From Phycicoccus jejuensis (GTDB taxonomy: Bacteria > Actinomycetota > Actinomycetes > Actinomycetales > Dermatophilaceae): a stretch of 64,000 bases of DNA. Positions 41,608 to 50,414 of the stretch are shown here, in pieces (position 1 is the stretch's first letter; every line of letters begins with the position of its first letter). The stretch is taken from the NCBI RefSeq assembly GCF_000720925.1, contig NZ_JOEE01000008.1, positions 124,001 through 188,000 on the forward strand. The letters run 5' to 3'. Under the pieces are notes generated by a model that was given only the letters and a program-made list of their open reading frames with translations, did not search any database and was not told the DNA's origin. The translations under genes were made by a program, and so were the position numbers.

Positions 41608-42449
41608 ACGACATCCGCGTGTGGGTCGACGGCGCCCGGGTGGCGGCGGACGGCCCGGCCGTCAGTGCCGTCGACCACGGCGTCACCGTCGGCGACGGAG
41701 CGTTCGAGACCGCGAAGATCGACGCCGGCGTGCCGTACGCCGTGAGCCGGCACCTGGCCCGGATGGACCGCTCGCTCGCCGGGCTCGGCCTGCCCGCCGC
41801 CGACCACGACCGCGTCCGCGAGGGCATCGCGGCGGTCCTCGACGGCCCCGCCATCCCCTTCGGGCGGCTGCGCTGGACGGTGACCGGCGGCCGGGGGCCG
41901 CTGGGCTCGGACCGGCTCGACGCGGGGCTCACCTACATCGTCACCGCCGTCGAGCACGCACGTCCTCCCGCCACCGGCGCGGTCGTCACCGTCCCCTGGG
42001 TGCGCAACGAGCGGTCGGCGACCGCAGGGCTCAAGACGACGTCCTACGCCGAGAACGTCGTCGCCCTGGCGCGCGCGCAGGAGCAGGGCGCCGTCGAGGC
42101 GCTCTTCGCGAACACGCGCGGCGAGCTGTGCGAGGGCACGGGCAGCAACGTCTTCGTCGTCACCGGCGGGGTCGTGCGCACCCCGCCCCTGTCCAGCGGG
42201 TGCCTCGCCGGCATCTCGCGCGAGCTCGTCCTCGAGTGGTGCCGCGCCGAGGGCGTCGAGGTGCTCGAGGAGGACCTCCCGCTGTCGGTGCTCACCGAGG
42301 CCGACGAGCTCTTCCTCACCTCGTCCGTCAAGGACGTCATGCCCGTCTCGGCGGTCGACGGGCGGCCGCTGCCGGCGCCCGGACCGCTGACCGCCGCCGT
42401 CCGGGCCGCCTGGGCCCGTCACGCCGCCGCCGAAGGAGTCGACCCGTGA
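41604..42449 (+). CDS. pabC: Aminodeoxychorismate lyase (class IV aminotransferase)
   Basis: 281 aa PLP enzyme of fold type IV. Motifs: DHGVTVGDGAFETAKI, the PLP Lys in GLKTTSYAENV, EGTGSNVFVV and a C-terminal LFLTSSVKDVMPV. With PabB next door, conversion of aminodeoxychorismate to p-aminobenzoate and pyruvate is likely. A branched-chain or D-amino acid aminotransferase is the alternative. Overlaps pabB and the TIGR02611 gene by 4 nt each. Confidence 0.86.
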   Translation: MNDIRVWVDGARVAADGPAVSAVDHGVTVGDGAFETAKIDAGVPYAVSRHLARMDRSLAGLGLPAADHDRVREGIAAVLDGPAIPFGRLRWTVTGGRGPLGSDRLDAGLTYIVTAVEHARPPATGAVVTVPWVRNERSATAGLKTTSYAENVVALARAQEQGAVEALFANTRGELCEGTGSNVFVVTGGVVRTPPLSSGCLAGISRELVLEWCRAEGVEVLEEDLPLSVLTEADELFLTSSVKDVMPVSAVDGRPLPAPGPLTAAVRAAWARHAAAEGVDP

Positions 42450-42889
42450 CCGAGACCCCCACCCGCCGACCCTTCTTCCGACCGGCCGACGACCACGACG
42501 AGTGGGCGTGGCGGCAGCGGCTGCGGGCCAACCCCGGCACGCGGTTGGCGCTGCGCCTCGTCGTCGCCGTCGTCGGGCTGGTCCTCGTACTCGGCGGCTT
42601 CGCGCTCGTGCCCTTGCCCGGCCCCGGCTGGCTCATCGTCATCCTCGGTCTCGGCGTCTGGGCCTCGGAGATCGAGCCGGCGTCCGACCTCCTCGAGTGG
42701 GTCAAGAAGCAGGTGCGCCGGTGGGAGCACTGGATGCGCCGGCAGTCCCGCGGCGTCCAGGCGCTCGTGGCCCTCGCCACCTTCCTGTTCGTCCTCGCCG
42801 TGCTCTGGGTGACGTTCCGGCTCACCGGGGTCCCCACGTTCCTGCCCGACGGGCTCGAGGCCTGGATCCACGGCCACCTCGCCCTCTGA
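42446..42889 (+). CDS. TIGR02611 (PGPGW) membrane protein
   Basis: 147 aa from the GTG overlapping the pabC stop. Two membrane pairs, the first with the family signature LVPLPGPGWLIVILGLGVWASE, then ASDLLEWVKKQVRRWEHW and a final hydrophobic segment (LVALATFLFVLAVLWVTF). The family is widespread in actinobacteria and has no known function. Co-translated with folate genes, which may be coincidental. Confidence 0.9.
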   Translation: MTETPTRRPFFRPADDHDEWAWRQRLRANPGTRLALRLVVAVVGLVLVLGGFALVPLPGPGWLIVILGLGVWASEIEPASDLLEWVKKQVRRWEHWMRRQSRGVQALVALATFLFVLAVLWVTFRLTGVPTFLPDGLEAWIHGHLAL

Positions 42890-42966
42890 GGGGGCCGCAC
42901 CACGCCGGCCACCCCGATTTCCGCCGGGCCCCCGGCGCCGGGTATCCTCGGCAGGCCGCACGGCGC

Positions 42967-43043
42967 GGATGTGTAGCTCAGTTGGTCAGAGCGTTCGCTT
43001 CACACGCGAGAGGTCGGGGGTTCGAGCCCCTCCACATCCACCA
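42967..43043 (+). tRNA. tRNA-Val (anticodon CAC)
   Basis: 77 nt with encoded CCA. Acceptor GGATGTG/CACATCC, D arm TAGCTCAGTTGGTCAGAGC, anticodon stem TTCGC/GCGAG closing TTCACAC (anticodon CAC, codon GUG), T loop TTCGAGC. Single isolated tRNA followed by a hairpin. Confidence 0.96.
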
Positions 43044-43053
43044 GCACGACGAC

Positions 43054-43084
43054 AGGCCCCGGACCGCGACGCGGACCGGGGCCT
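43054..43084 (+). terminator. Terminator after tRNA-Val
   Basis: AGGCCCCGG pairs with CCGGGGCCT (9 bp), then an A-A mismatch and an inner CCG/CGG. It begins 11 nt after the CCA end. Confidence 0.75.
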
Positions 43085-43155
43085 CACGCGTCCCACTCCT
43101 CGACGCGTGACAAACGGAGGGGTGCGACGTCGGGGCGGAGGTGTATGCATGGGGG

Positions 43156-43500
43156 ATGCACCTGACCGTCCGGGCCATCCACACCTTCCCGGTGCGCGGT
43201 GGGGACGCCGTGGCGCACGAGTCCGTCGCGGTGGAGGCCGACGGCCTCGAGGGCGACCGGCGCAAGCGCGCGGCCGTCTCGATCGTCGGCCACGACTCGC
43301 CGCACACCCGGGCCAACTTCGTGCTCGACGCGCCGACGGCGGCCGTCGAGGGGCTTGCCGGCACCCTCGTCCGGGTCGGGGGCACGTTGCTCGCCGTCGA
43401 GGGCACCGGCAACGCGTGTCCCGGGCTCTACGCCGCGGTCGGCCGGGTCGGCACGGTGCGGGTGGGTGACGTCGTCGAGCGGGTGGAGCACGAGGCGTGA
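43156..43500 (+). CDS. Small MOSC-like domain protein
   Basis: 114 aa from the ATG at 43156. The sequence VRAIHTFPVRGGDAVAHESVAVEA then DGLEGDRRKRAAVSIVG resembles the N-terminal barrel of MOSC proteins, and NACPGLY holds the only Cys. At this length just one domain fits. MOSC proteins handle sulfur from persulfides or molybdenum cofactor; the role here is unknown. Its stop overlaps the FAD oxidoreductase start (GTGA), so it belongs to the branched fatty acid operon. Confidence 0.62.
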   Translation: MHLTVRAIHTFPVRGGDAVAHESVAVEADGLEGDRRKRAAVSIVGHDSPHTRANFVLDAPTAAVEGLAGTLVRVGGTLLAVEGTGNACPGLYAAVGRVGTVRVGDVVERVEHEA

Positions 43501-44879
43501 GCACGGTCGCCACCACCGCGCACGACGCGGGCGTCGAGCGGCTGCTGGCCAGCCACCGGGCCATCCCCGACGGCGCCCCCGTCCGCCTGGCCAAGCGCAC
43601 GAGCAACCTCTTCCGGGGCCGCACCCCGACGGGCGTGCCCGGGCTCGACACGAGCGGTCTCGGGGGCGTCGTGTCCGTCGACCCCGACGCGCGGACGGCC
43701 GACGTCCAGGGCATGTGCACGTACGAGGACCTCGTCGACGCCACGCTGCCGCACGGCCTGACGCCCCTCGTCGTCCCCCAGCTGCGCACCATCACGCTCG
43801 GGGGCGCGGTGACCGGCCTCGGCATCGAGTCGACGTCGTGGCGCAACGGCCTGCCGCACGAGTCCGTTCTCGAGATGGACGTGCTGACCGGCGGCGGCGA
43901 CATCGTCACCTGCGACGCCGGCGACCGGCACCCCGACCTCTTCCATGGCTTCCCCAACTCCTACGGGACGCTCGGGTACGCGACCCGGCTGCGCATCGAG
44001 CTCGAGCCCGTCGGCCGGACCGTGTCGCTGCGCCACGTGCGCTTCCACGACCTCGACGCCCTCCTCGCGGCCGTCGGCGAGGTGATGTCCACCGGCGCCC
44101 ACGAGGGCGAGGAGGTCGACTACCTCGACGGCGTCGTCTTCAGCGCGGACGAGTCCTACCTCGTCCTCGGCCGGCGCAGCGACGAGCCCGGCCCGACCAG
44201 CGACTACACGGGGCAGCGGGTCTTCTACCGGTCCATCCAGCACGACCACCCGCGCCCGACCCGCGACACCCTGAGCACCCTCGACTACCTCTGGCGCTGG
44301 GACACCGACTGGTTCTGGTGCTCGCGCGCGTTCGGGGCGCAGAACCCGTCGCTGCGCCGGGTGTGGCCGCGACGCTGGCTGCGCTCGAGCGCCTACTGGC
44401 GGCTCGTCGCCCTGGACCGCCGGTTCGACGTCGCCGACCGCCTCGAGGCGCGCAAGGGGCGGCCTCCGCGCGAGCGCGTCGTCCAGGACGTCGAGATCCC
44501 GCTCGAGCGCACGGCCGAGTTCCTGCGCTGGTTCCTCCGCGAGATCCCGATCGAGCCGATCTGGTTGTGCCCGTTGCAGCTCCGTGACGAGCGGACGTGG
44601 ACCCTCTACCCCCTGCGTCCCGGCGAGCGGTACGTCAACGTCGGGTTCTGGTCGACGGTGCCGATCGACCCGGCGCAGCCGCCCGGCGCGGCGAACCGCC
44701 GCATCGAGGACGCGGTGAGCGCCCTCGGCGGGCACAAGTCCCTGTACTCCGAGGCGTTCTACGACGAGGAGACCTTCTGGCGCCACTACGGCGGCGACCA
44801 CTACCCGGCGCTCAAGGAGCGCTATGACCCCGGTCACCGGCTGCCCGACCTCTACGCGAAGGCCGTGCGCGGTGCCTGA
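43497..44879 (+). CDS. FAD-binding oxidoreductase of 10-methyl fatty acid synthesis
   Basis: 460 aa, PCMH-type FAD domain: DVQGMCTYEDLVDATLPHGL, VVPQLRTITLGGAVTGLGIE (FAD motif) and NSYGTLGYATRLRIELEPV. The C-terminal half contains WRWDTDWFWCSRAFGAQNP and WLCPLQLRDERTWTLYPL as in DHCR24/DprE-like reductases. With the adjacent methyltransferase it matches the two-gene BfaA/BfaB (TmsA/TmsB) set: the methyltransferase makes a 10-methylene acyl chain from oleate, and this enzyme reduces it to 10-methylstearate (tuberculostearate). Assignment rests on the pairing plus motifs. Confidence 0.82.
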   Translation: MSTVATTAHDAGVERLLASHRAIPDGAPVRLAKRTSNLFRGRTPTGVPGLDTSGLGGVVSVDPDARTADVQGMCTYEDLVDATLPHGLTPLVVPQLRTITLGGAVTGLGIESTSWRNGLPHESVLEMDVLTGGGDIVTCDAGDRHPDLFHGFPNSYGTLGYATRLRIELEPVGRTVSLRHVRFHDLDALLAAVGEVMSTGAHEGEEVDYLDGVVFSADESYLVLGRRSDEPGPTSDYTGQRVFYRSIQHDHPRPTRDTLSTLDYLWRWDTDWFWCSRAFGAQNPSLRRVWPRRWLRSSAYWRLVALDRRFDVADRLEARKGRPPRERVVQDVEIPLERTAEFLRWFLREIPIEPIWLCPLQLRDERTWTLYPLRPGERYVNVGFWSTVPIDPAQPPGAANRRIEDAVSALGGHKSLYSEAFYDEETFWRHYGGDHYPALKERYDPGHRLPDLYAKAVRGA

Positions 44880-44900
44880 CCACCACCCAGGAGGAGAAGA

Positions 44901-46160
44901 GTGAGCATCGCCCAGATCGTCGAGTCCGTCGTCGACGGACCGCTGCCGCTGCGCGTCGAGGCGTACGACGGGTCGAGCGTCGGACCCGTCGGCGCCGACG
45001 TCCGGCTGCGCATCGAGAACCGGCGCGGGATGTCCTACCTCGCGACGGCGCCGGGGGACCTCGGGCTGGCGCGCGCCTACGTCACCGGCGACCTCACGGT
45101 GCACGGCGTGCACCCCGGCGACCCGTACGACGTGCTCGCCGCGATGTCGAGCATCCGGTTCCGCCGCCCGGGGCGCGAGCAGGTGCTCGAGCTCTCGCGG
45201 ATGCTCGGGATGAAGGGCTTCACGCCGCCGCCCCCGCCGCCCCAGGAGAGCCTGCCGCGCTGGCGCCGGCTCGCCGAGGGGCTGCGCCACTCGACGGTGC
45301 GCGACGCCGAGGCGATCCACCACCACTACGACGTCTCGAACCGGTTCTACGAGATGGTCCTCGGGCCCTCGATGACCTACACCTGCGCCTGCTACCCGAC
45401 GGCGGACGCGTCGCTCGAGGAGGCGCAGGAGAACAAGTACCGGCTCGTCTTCGACAAGCTGCGCCTGCAGCCGGGCGACCGGCTGCTCGACATCGGGTGC
45501 GGCTGGGGCGGGATGGTCCGCTATGCGGCGCGCCGGGGCGTCTCGGTCGTCGGCGCGACCCTCTCGCGCGAGCAGGCGCTCTGGGCGCAGAAGGCCATCG
45601 CCGAGGAGGGGCTGGCCGACCTCGCGGAGGTCCGGCACACGGACTACCGCGACGTGCGCGACACCGGCTTCGACGCCGTCTCGTCGATCGGCCTGACGGA
45701 GCACATCGGCGTGCGCAACTACCCGGCGTACTTCGGGTTCATCCGCGACCGGCTGCGGACCGGCGGGCGCCTGCTCAACCACTGCATCACCCGGCCGCAC
45801 AACCGGCGCACCGAGACCGGCGCCTTCATCGACCGCTACGTCTTCCCCGACGGCGAGCTGACCGGCTCGGGGCGGATCGTCAGCGAGGTGCAGGACGCCG
45901 GCCTGGAGGTGCTCCACGAGGAGAACCTGCGCGAGCACTACGCGCTGACCCTCGCCGGCTGGTGCGCGAACCTCGTCGAGCACTGGGACGAGGCCGTCGC
46001 CGAGGTCGGCGAGGGCACCGCACGCGTCTGGGGCCTGTACATGGCCGGATCACGACTCGGGTTCGAGCGCAACGAGATCCAGCTGCACCACGTGCTGGCC
46101 GTCAAGACGGACGCGGAGGGCCGGCACGACCTGCCGCTGCGCCCGTGGTGGTCCGCCTGA
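44901..46160 (+). CDS. Fatty acid C10 methyltransferase (cyclopropane synthase family)
   Basis: 419 aa from the GTG behind AGGAGGAG. SAM site LLDIGCGWGGMVRYAARRGV, catalytic-region motifs HHHYDVSNRFYEMVLG, MTYTCACY, SSIGLTEHIGVRNYPAYF and YVFPDGEL. The cyclopropane synthase family includes CfaA, mycolic acid methylases and the UfaA1/BfaB type that adds a methylene to oleoyl lipids. The FAD reductase 21 nt upstream points to the last. Plain cyclopropane synthase is the alternative. Confidence 0.85.
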   Translation: MSIAQIVESVVDGPLPLRVEAYDGSSVGPVGADVRLRIENRRGMSYLATAPGDLGLARAYVTGDLTVHGVHPGDPYDVLAAMSSIRFRRPGREQVLELSRMLGMKGFTPPPPPPQESLPRWRRLAEGLRHSTVRDAEAIHHHYDVSNRFYEMVLGPSMTYTCACYPTADASLEEAQENKYRLVFDKLRLQPGDRLLDIGCGWGGMVRYAARRGVSVVGATLSREQALWAQKAIAEEGLADLAEVRHTDYRDVRDTGFDAVSSIGLTEHIGVRNYPAYFGFIRDRLRTGGRLLNHCITRPHNRRTETGAFIDRYVFPDGELTGSGRIVSEVQDAGLEVLHEENLREHYALTLAGWCANLVEHWDEAVAEVGEGTARVWGLYMAGSRLGFERNEIQLHHVLAVKTDAEGRHDLPLRPWWSA

Positions 46161-46166
46161 CGCGGC

Positions 46167-46781
46167 TCAGGGCCGCGGGCGCAGCCCGTCCCACACGAGG
46201 TCGGTGAGGTCGTCCGAGAGCTCGTCGGCGGTGCGGCCACCGGCGGCCGCGCCGTCGGCGAGCCATGCGTCCGCGGCGGCCCGGACCATCCCGACGAGCG
46301 CGACACCCCAGAGGTGGTGGGCCCCGAGCAGCCCCGCGACGTGGTCGGCGATGCGGCCGGTCATGCCGGCGGCGACGTCACCGGCCGGTCGCTCGCCCGG
46401 CGGCAGGATCGGCGCGTTGACGATGAACCGGTAGACCTCCGGGTCGTCCTCGACGAGGTGCAGGTAGGCGCCGATGACGGCGCGGACGAGCTCGCGCGTC
46501 GGGGGGACCCCGGCGGTCTCGCCGGCGGCGCGGGTGATGCCGCGGATGATCGTGCCGTCGACCCGGTCGGCGACCGCGGCGTAGAGGCCGGCGCGGTCGG
46601 TGAGGTGGCGGTAGACGACGGTTTTCGAGGTGCCGGCCTCGGCCGCGATCTCGTCCATCCCGACCTGGGCCCCGTGCCGCCGCACCGCCCGGACGGCGGC
46701 CTCGACGAGCTCGCGGCGGCGGGCGAGCCGGTGCTCGTCCCAGCGCGCGCTGCGGCCGTCCGGGGCTGCGCTCGAGGTCAC
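46167..46781 (-). CDS. TetR-family regulator
   Basis: 204 aa from the GTG at 46781; a TACCGT -10 box lies 8 nt upstream, so a near-leaderless message is likely. HTH: GMDEIAAEAGTSKTVVYRHL. C-terminal ligand domain typical of TetR, with PPTRELVRAVIGAYLHLVED. Divergent from fadA2-fabG4-htdX and so probably their repressor, sensing an acyl-CoA or similar; this is inferred from position. The 3' end faces the methyltransferase gene 6 bp away. Confidence 0.86.
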   Translation of the reverse strand: MTSSAAPDGRSARWDEHRLARRRELVEAAVRAVRRHGAQVGMDEIAAEAGTSKTVVYRHLTDRAGLYAAVADRVDGTIIRGITRAAGETAGVPPTRELVRAVIGAYLHLVEDDPEVYRFIVNAPILPPGERPAGDVAAGMTGRIADHVAGLLGAHHLWGVALVGMVRAAADAWLADGAAAGGRTADELSDDLTDLVWDGLRPRP

Positions 46782-46807
46782 GGGAGCCGACGGTAGCAGG
46801 GACCGGC

Positions 46808-46835
46808 GGTACCTGTTACCTTCGGTATCGGATAC
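46808..46835 (+). promoter_or_regulatory. Cluster of inverted repeats between tetR and fadA2
   Basis: GGTA-N5-TACC (46808-46820), TACC-TTC-GGTA (46817-46827) and GTATC-G-GATAC (46825-46835) overlap in 28 bp, between the divergent start sites. Regularly alternating TACC/GGTA units suit a TetR dimer or two dimers. Confidence 0.5.
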
Positions 46836-46881
46836 AAGCGGCGGGGACCCCCGCCGACCCGGCAGACCCAGGAGCCACCCG

Positions 46882-48165
46882 GTGCCCACCACCCGTCGCG
46901 CCGCCGTCCTCGGCGGCAACCGCATCCCCTTCGCCCGCCAGTTCGGCCCCTACGCGGAGGCCTCGAACCAGGACATGCTGACCGCCACCCTCGAGGGTCT
47001 CGTCGCCCGGCACGGGCTCGCGGGGGAGCGCGTGGGGGAGGTCGTGGCCGGCGCCGTCATCAAGCACAGCCGCGACTTCAACCTCACCCGCGAGGCGGTG
47101 CTCGGCTCCAGCCTCGCGCCCGACACCCCGGCGTACGACATCCAGCAGGCCTGTGGCACCGGCCTCGAGGCGACGATCCTCGTGGCCAACAAGATCGCGC
47201 TCGGGCAGGCCGAGTCCGCGATCGCGGGCGGGGTCGACTCGGCCTCCGACGCGCCGATCGTCGTGCCCGAGCGGCTGCGCCGCAAGCTCCTGCGCCTCTC
47301 GCGCGCCAAGACCCCGGCCGACCGCGCCCGGGCGGCGATCACGTTGCGCCCCACCGACCTCGGTATCCAGGTGCCGGCGGCCACCGAGCCGCGCACCGGC
47401 ATGTCGATGGGCCAGCACATGGCGATCACCGCCGCCCGGTGGGGGGTCACCCGCGAGGCGCAGGACGAGCTCGCCCTCGCGTCGCACCAGCACCTCGCGG
47501 CCGCCTACGAGCGCGGCTTCTTCGACGACCTCGTGACGCCGTACCTCGGGCTGACACGGGACCAGAACCTGCGCCCGGACACGACGCTCGAGAAGCTGGG
47601 GTCGCTGCGCACCGCCTTCGGCTCCGGCCCCGACGCGACGATGACGGCCGGCAACTCGACGCCGCTGTCCGACGGCGCCTCGGCGGTGCTGCTCGGCTCG
47701 CAGGAGTGGGCCGCCGCCCACGGGCTGACGCCGCTCGCGTGGTTCGTCGACGGCGAGACCGCCGCGGTCGACCACCTGGGCGGCGAGGAGGGCCTGCTCA
47801 TGGCGCCGGCCTACGCCGTCCCGCGGATGCTCGCCCGCCAGGGCCTGACCCTGCAGGACTTCGACCTCTACGAGATCCACGAGGCCTTCGCGGCGACCGT
47901 GCTCTCGACGCTCGCCGCCTGGGAGAGCCCCGAGTTCTGCCGCGAGCGCCTCGGCCTGGAGGCGCCGCTGGGGAGCATCGACCGGTCGAGGCTCAACGTC
48001 AACGGCTCCTCCCTGGCCGCCGGCCACCCGTTCGCGGCGACCGGTGGGCGCATCGTCGCGTCGCTGGCCAAGCAGCTGCACGAGAAGGGCTCCGGCGCAC
48101 GGGGGCTCATCTCGATCTGCGCCGCCGGCGGGCAGGGCGTCGTCGCGATCCTCGAGGCGGCCTGA
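46882..48165 (+). CDS. fadA2: Acetyl-CoA C-acyltransferase (thiolase), FadA2-like
   Basis: 427 aa from the GTG at 46882 with AGGAG upstream. Nucleophile Cys in DIQQACGTGLEATILV, the second site in YEIHEAFAATVLS (His) and the C-terminal Cys in ISICAAGGQGVVAI. NGSSLAAGHPFAATGGRIV is also typical. Thiolytic cleavage or condensation of beta-ketoacyl-CoA. Gene order with fabG4 and a MaoC hydratase equals fadA2-fabG4-htdX of Mycobacterium tuberculosis (Rv0243-Rv0242c-Rv0241c), though the local orientation differs. Confidence 0.9.
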   Translation: MPTTRRAAVLGGNRIPFARQFGPYAEASNQDMLTATLEGLVARHGLAGERVGEVVAGAVIKHSRDFNLTREAVLGSSLAPDTPAYDIQQACGTGLEATILVANKIALGQAESAIAGGVDSASDAPIVVPERLRRKLLRLSRAKTPADRARAAITLRPTDLGIQVPAATEPRTGMSMGQHMAITAARWGVTREAQDELALASHQHLAAAYERGFFDDLVTPYLGLTRDQNLRPDTTLEKLGSLRTAFGSGPDATMTAGNSTPLSDGASAVLLGSQEWAAAHGLTPLAWFVDGETAAVDHLGGEEGLLMAPAYAVPRMLARQGLTLQDFDLYEIHEAFAATVLSTLAAWESPEFCRERLGLEAPLGSIDRSRLNVNGSSLAAGHPFAATGGRIVASLAKQLHEKGSGARGLISICAAGGQGVVAILEAA

Positions 48166-48166
48166 G

Positions 48167-49516
48167 ATGCCGCGCTCCGACGGCTACACCTCCTTCGTCA
48201 ACAGCGGCCTCGGCCGGCGGCTCGCCTCCTCGCTCGGGCTGCCGCAGCCGGTCCCGCTGCGCCGGTACTCGCCGGGCGCGCCGCTCGTCGAGGGTCCGGT
48301 CCTGGTGGGCGGCCACGACGACACCCCCGCGGTCGGGGCGCTGCGCGACGGTCTGGCCGCCGCCGGGGCCGAGCTCGTCGACACCGTGCCCGACGGCGCG
48401 CGGCTCGGCGGTGTCGTCGTCGACCTCACGGCCGCGCGTGCGCCCGAGGACCTCGAGTCGCTGCGCGCGACCCTCGGTCCGGCGCTCAAGCGGCTCGGGC
48501 GATGCGCCCGCGTCGTCGTCGTCGGCCGTCACCCCGAGGCCGCGGCCACGGTGGCCCAGAGGGCCGCGCGGCGGGCGCTCGAGGGCATCACGCGCTCGGT
48601 CGGCAAGGAGCTGCGGGCCGGCGCCACCGCCAACCTCGTGCTCGTCACCGAGGGATCCGAGGCCGCGGCGCTCGGGACGGTGACGTTCCTCCTGTCGGGC
48701 CGGTCGGCGTACGTCGACGGTCAGGTGTTCCGGGTCGGCGAGGGGGAGGCGGCCGCACCCGCGGACGCCGAGCGCCCACTGGCCGGCAAGGTCGCCGTCG
48801 TCACCGGGGCTGCGCGCGGCATCGGGGCCGACATCGCCCGCACGCTGCACCGCGACGGCGCCACCGTCGTCTGCGTCGACGTGCCCGCCGCGGGCGCCTC
48901 GCTGGCCACGGTGGCCAACGGCGTCGGGGGGACCGCACTGCAGCTCGACGTCACCGCGGCCGACGCGGGTGCCCGCATCCTCGAGCACGCCCGCACCCGG
49001 CACGGTGGCCTCGACGTCGTCGTGCACAACGCGGGCATCACCCGCGACAAGCTGCTGGCCAACACCGACGCCGACCGCTGGGACTCCGTCGTCCGCGTCA
49101 ACCTCCTCTCGATCCTCGCGATGAACGAGACGCTCCTCGCGAAGGACGGTGTGCGCGAGGGCGGCCGGGTCGTGCTCGTGTCGTCGATCGCCGGTATCGC
49201 CGGCAACCGTGGCCAGGCGAACTACGCGGCGTCCAAGGCCGGTGTCATCGGTCTCGTCGACGGGTACGCGGACGACCGTGCGCTGCGCCGACGAGGCATC
49301 ACGGTCAATGCCGTCGCACCGGGCTTCATCGAGACCGAGATGACCGCGCGCATCCCGCTCGGCACCCGCGAGGTGGGGCGCCGGCTCAACAGCCTCGCGC
49401 AGGGCGGGCTGCCGGTCGACGTCGCGGAGGCCATCGCCTTCTTCGCCGGTGACGCCCAGGCCGCGGTGTCCGGCAACGTCGTCCGCGTGTGCGGCCAGAG
49501 CCTGCTCGGGGCCTGA
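48167..49516 (+). CDS. fabG4: High-molecular-weight 3-oxoacyl reductase FabG4
   Basis: 449 aa, about 200 longer than ordinary FabG. Residues 1-190 form a degenerate flavodoxin-like domain, and the SDR domain starts at GKVAVVTGAARGIGADIA. Catalytic residues: N in VVVHNAGITRD, S in LVSSIAGIAG and YAASK. FabG4-type enzymes reduce long-chain beta-ketoacyl-CoA with NADH. It begins 1 nt after fadA2 and ends 2 nt before htdX, so one operon. Confidence 0.92.
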   Translation: MPRSDGYTSFVNSGLGRRLASSLGLPQPVPLRRYSPGAPLVEGPVLVGGHDDTPAVGALRDGLAAAGAELVDTVPDGARLGGVVVDLTAARAPEDLESLRATLGPALKRLGRCARVVVVGRHPEAAATVAQRAARRALEGITRSVGKELRAGATANLVLVTEGSEAAALGTVTFLLSGRSAYVDGQVFRVGEGEAAAPADAERPLAGKVAVVTGAARGIGADIARTLHRDGATVVCVDVPAAGASLATVANGVGGTALQLDVTAADAGARILEHARTRHGGLDVVVHNAGITRDKLLANTDADRWDSVVRVNLLSILAMNETLLAKDGVREGGRVVLVSSIAGIAGNRGQANYAASKAGVIGLVDGYADDRALRRRGITVNAVAPGFIETEMTARIPLGTREVGRRLNSLAQGGLPVDVAEAIAFFAGDAQAAVSGNVVRVCGQSLLGA

Positions 49517-49518
49517 CG

Positions 49519-50370
49519 GTGGCCGTCGAGACACTGGCGACGCTGCCCGCGACGGCGCCCCTGCTCGCCCGGGCCGCGGTCACCGCGCGTGGCCGCCGGG
49601 GGAGCGAGGTGCCCCAGCGGACGCTGCGCGTCGAGGACGTGCGCGTCGACCGGGGCCGGCTCGCGGCCTACCAGCGGCTGACCGGGTACGACGTGTCCGA
49701 CACCGTGCCGCAGCCGTACCCGTGGGTGCTGGCCTTCCCGCTGCAGACGGCGCTCATGACGCGACCGGACTTCCCGCTCGCCCTGCCGGGGCTGGTCCAC
49801 CTCGAGAACCGGGTCACGACGCATCGCCCCCTCGACGCCTCGGAGCCGCTGACGTTCGACGTGACGGCGGGAGACCTCCGTCCGCACCGGAGGGGGCGCA
49901 CGCTCGACGTCCGCCTCGAGGCGCGCGTCGACGACGAGCTCGTCTGGACGTGCGACAGCGTCTACCTCTCCCGCGGTCGCGGCGACGAGGACGCTCCGCG
50001 CGGCGACGCCCCGCCGCAGGCCCCGGACGGGCCGGCCGTCGCCGTCTGGCGGCTGCCCGACGGGCTGGGGCGTGAGTACGCCGGCGTCTCCGGCGACGTC
50101 AACCCCATCCACCTGCACCCGCTGGCGGCGCGGGCGATGGGCTTCCGGCGGCACATCGCCCACGGGATGTGGACCTACGCACGCACCCTCGCGGCGCTCG
50201 GCCGGACCTCGCTCGGGCCCTCGACGAGCCGGGTGTGGTTCACCAAGCCCGTGTTCCTGCCGAGCACGGTCGAGCTCGTCGTCGGGCGCGCACCGGGTGC
50301 CACCACGGCCGCGCTGCGGTCGCGTCGGGACCCCCCGACGACGCACCTCGTGCTGACGCTGGAGGCCTGA
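49519..50370 (+). CDS. MaoC-like (R)-specific enoyl-CoA hydratase, HtdX-like
   Basis: 283 aa from a GTG 2 nt after fabG4. A double hot-dog: residues 30-160 form the first, inactive-looking one, and the C-terminal one carries the hydratase-2 motif REYAGVSGDVNPIHLHPLAA (Asp/His) followed by GFRRHIAHGMW. It hydrates trans-2-enoyl-CoA. With thiolase and FabG4 it completes a reversible chain-elongation or degradation cycle lacking only an acyl-CoA dehydrogenase. Confidence 0.88.
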   Translation: MAVETLATLPATAPLLARAAVTARGRRGSEVPQRTLRVEDVRVDRGRLAAYQRLTGYDVSDTVPQPYPWVLAFPLQTALMTRPDFPLALPGLVHLENRVTTHRPLDASEPLTFDVTAGDLRPHRRGRTLDVRLEARVDDELVWTCDSVYLSRGRGDEDAPRGDAPPQAPDGPAVAVWRLPDGLGREYAGVSGDVNPIHLHPLAARAMGFRRHIAHGMWTYARTLAALGRTSLGPSTSRVWFTKPVFLPSTVELVVGRAPGATTAALRSRRDPPTTHLVLTLEA

Positions 50371-50414
50371 CCCGGCGGTTCCGTCGACCTCCGGCGGTGG
50401 CTAGGGTCGGGAGG

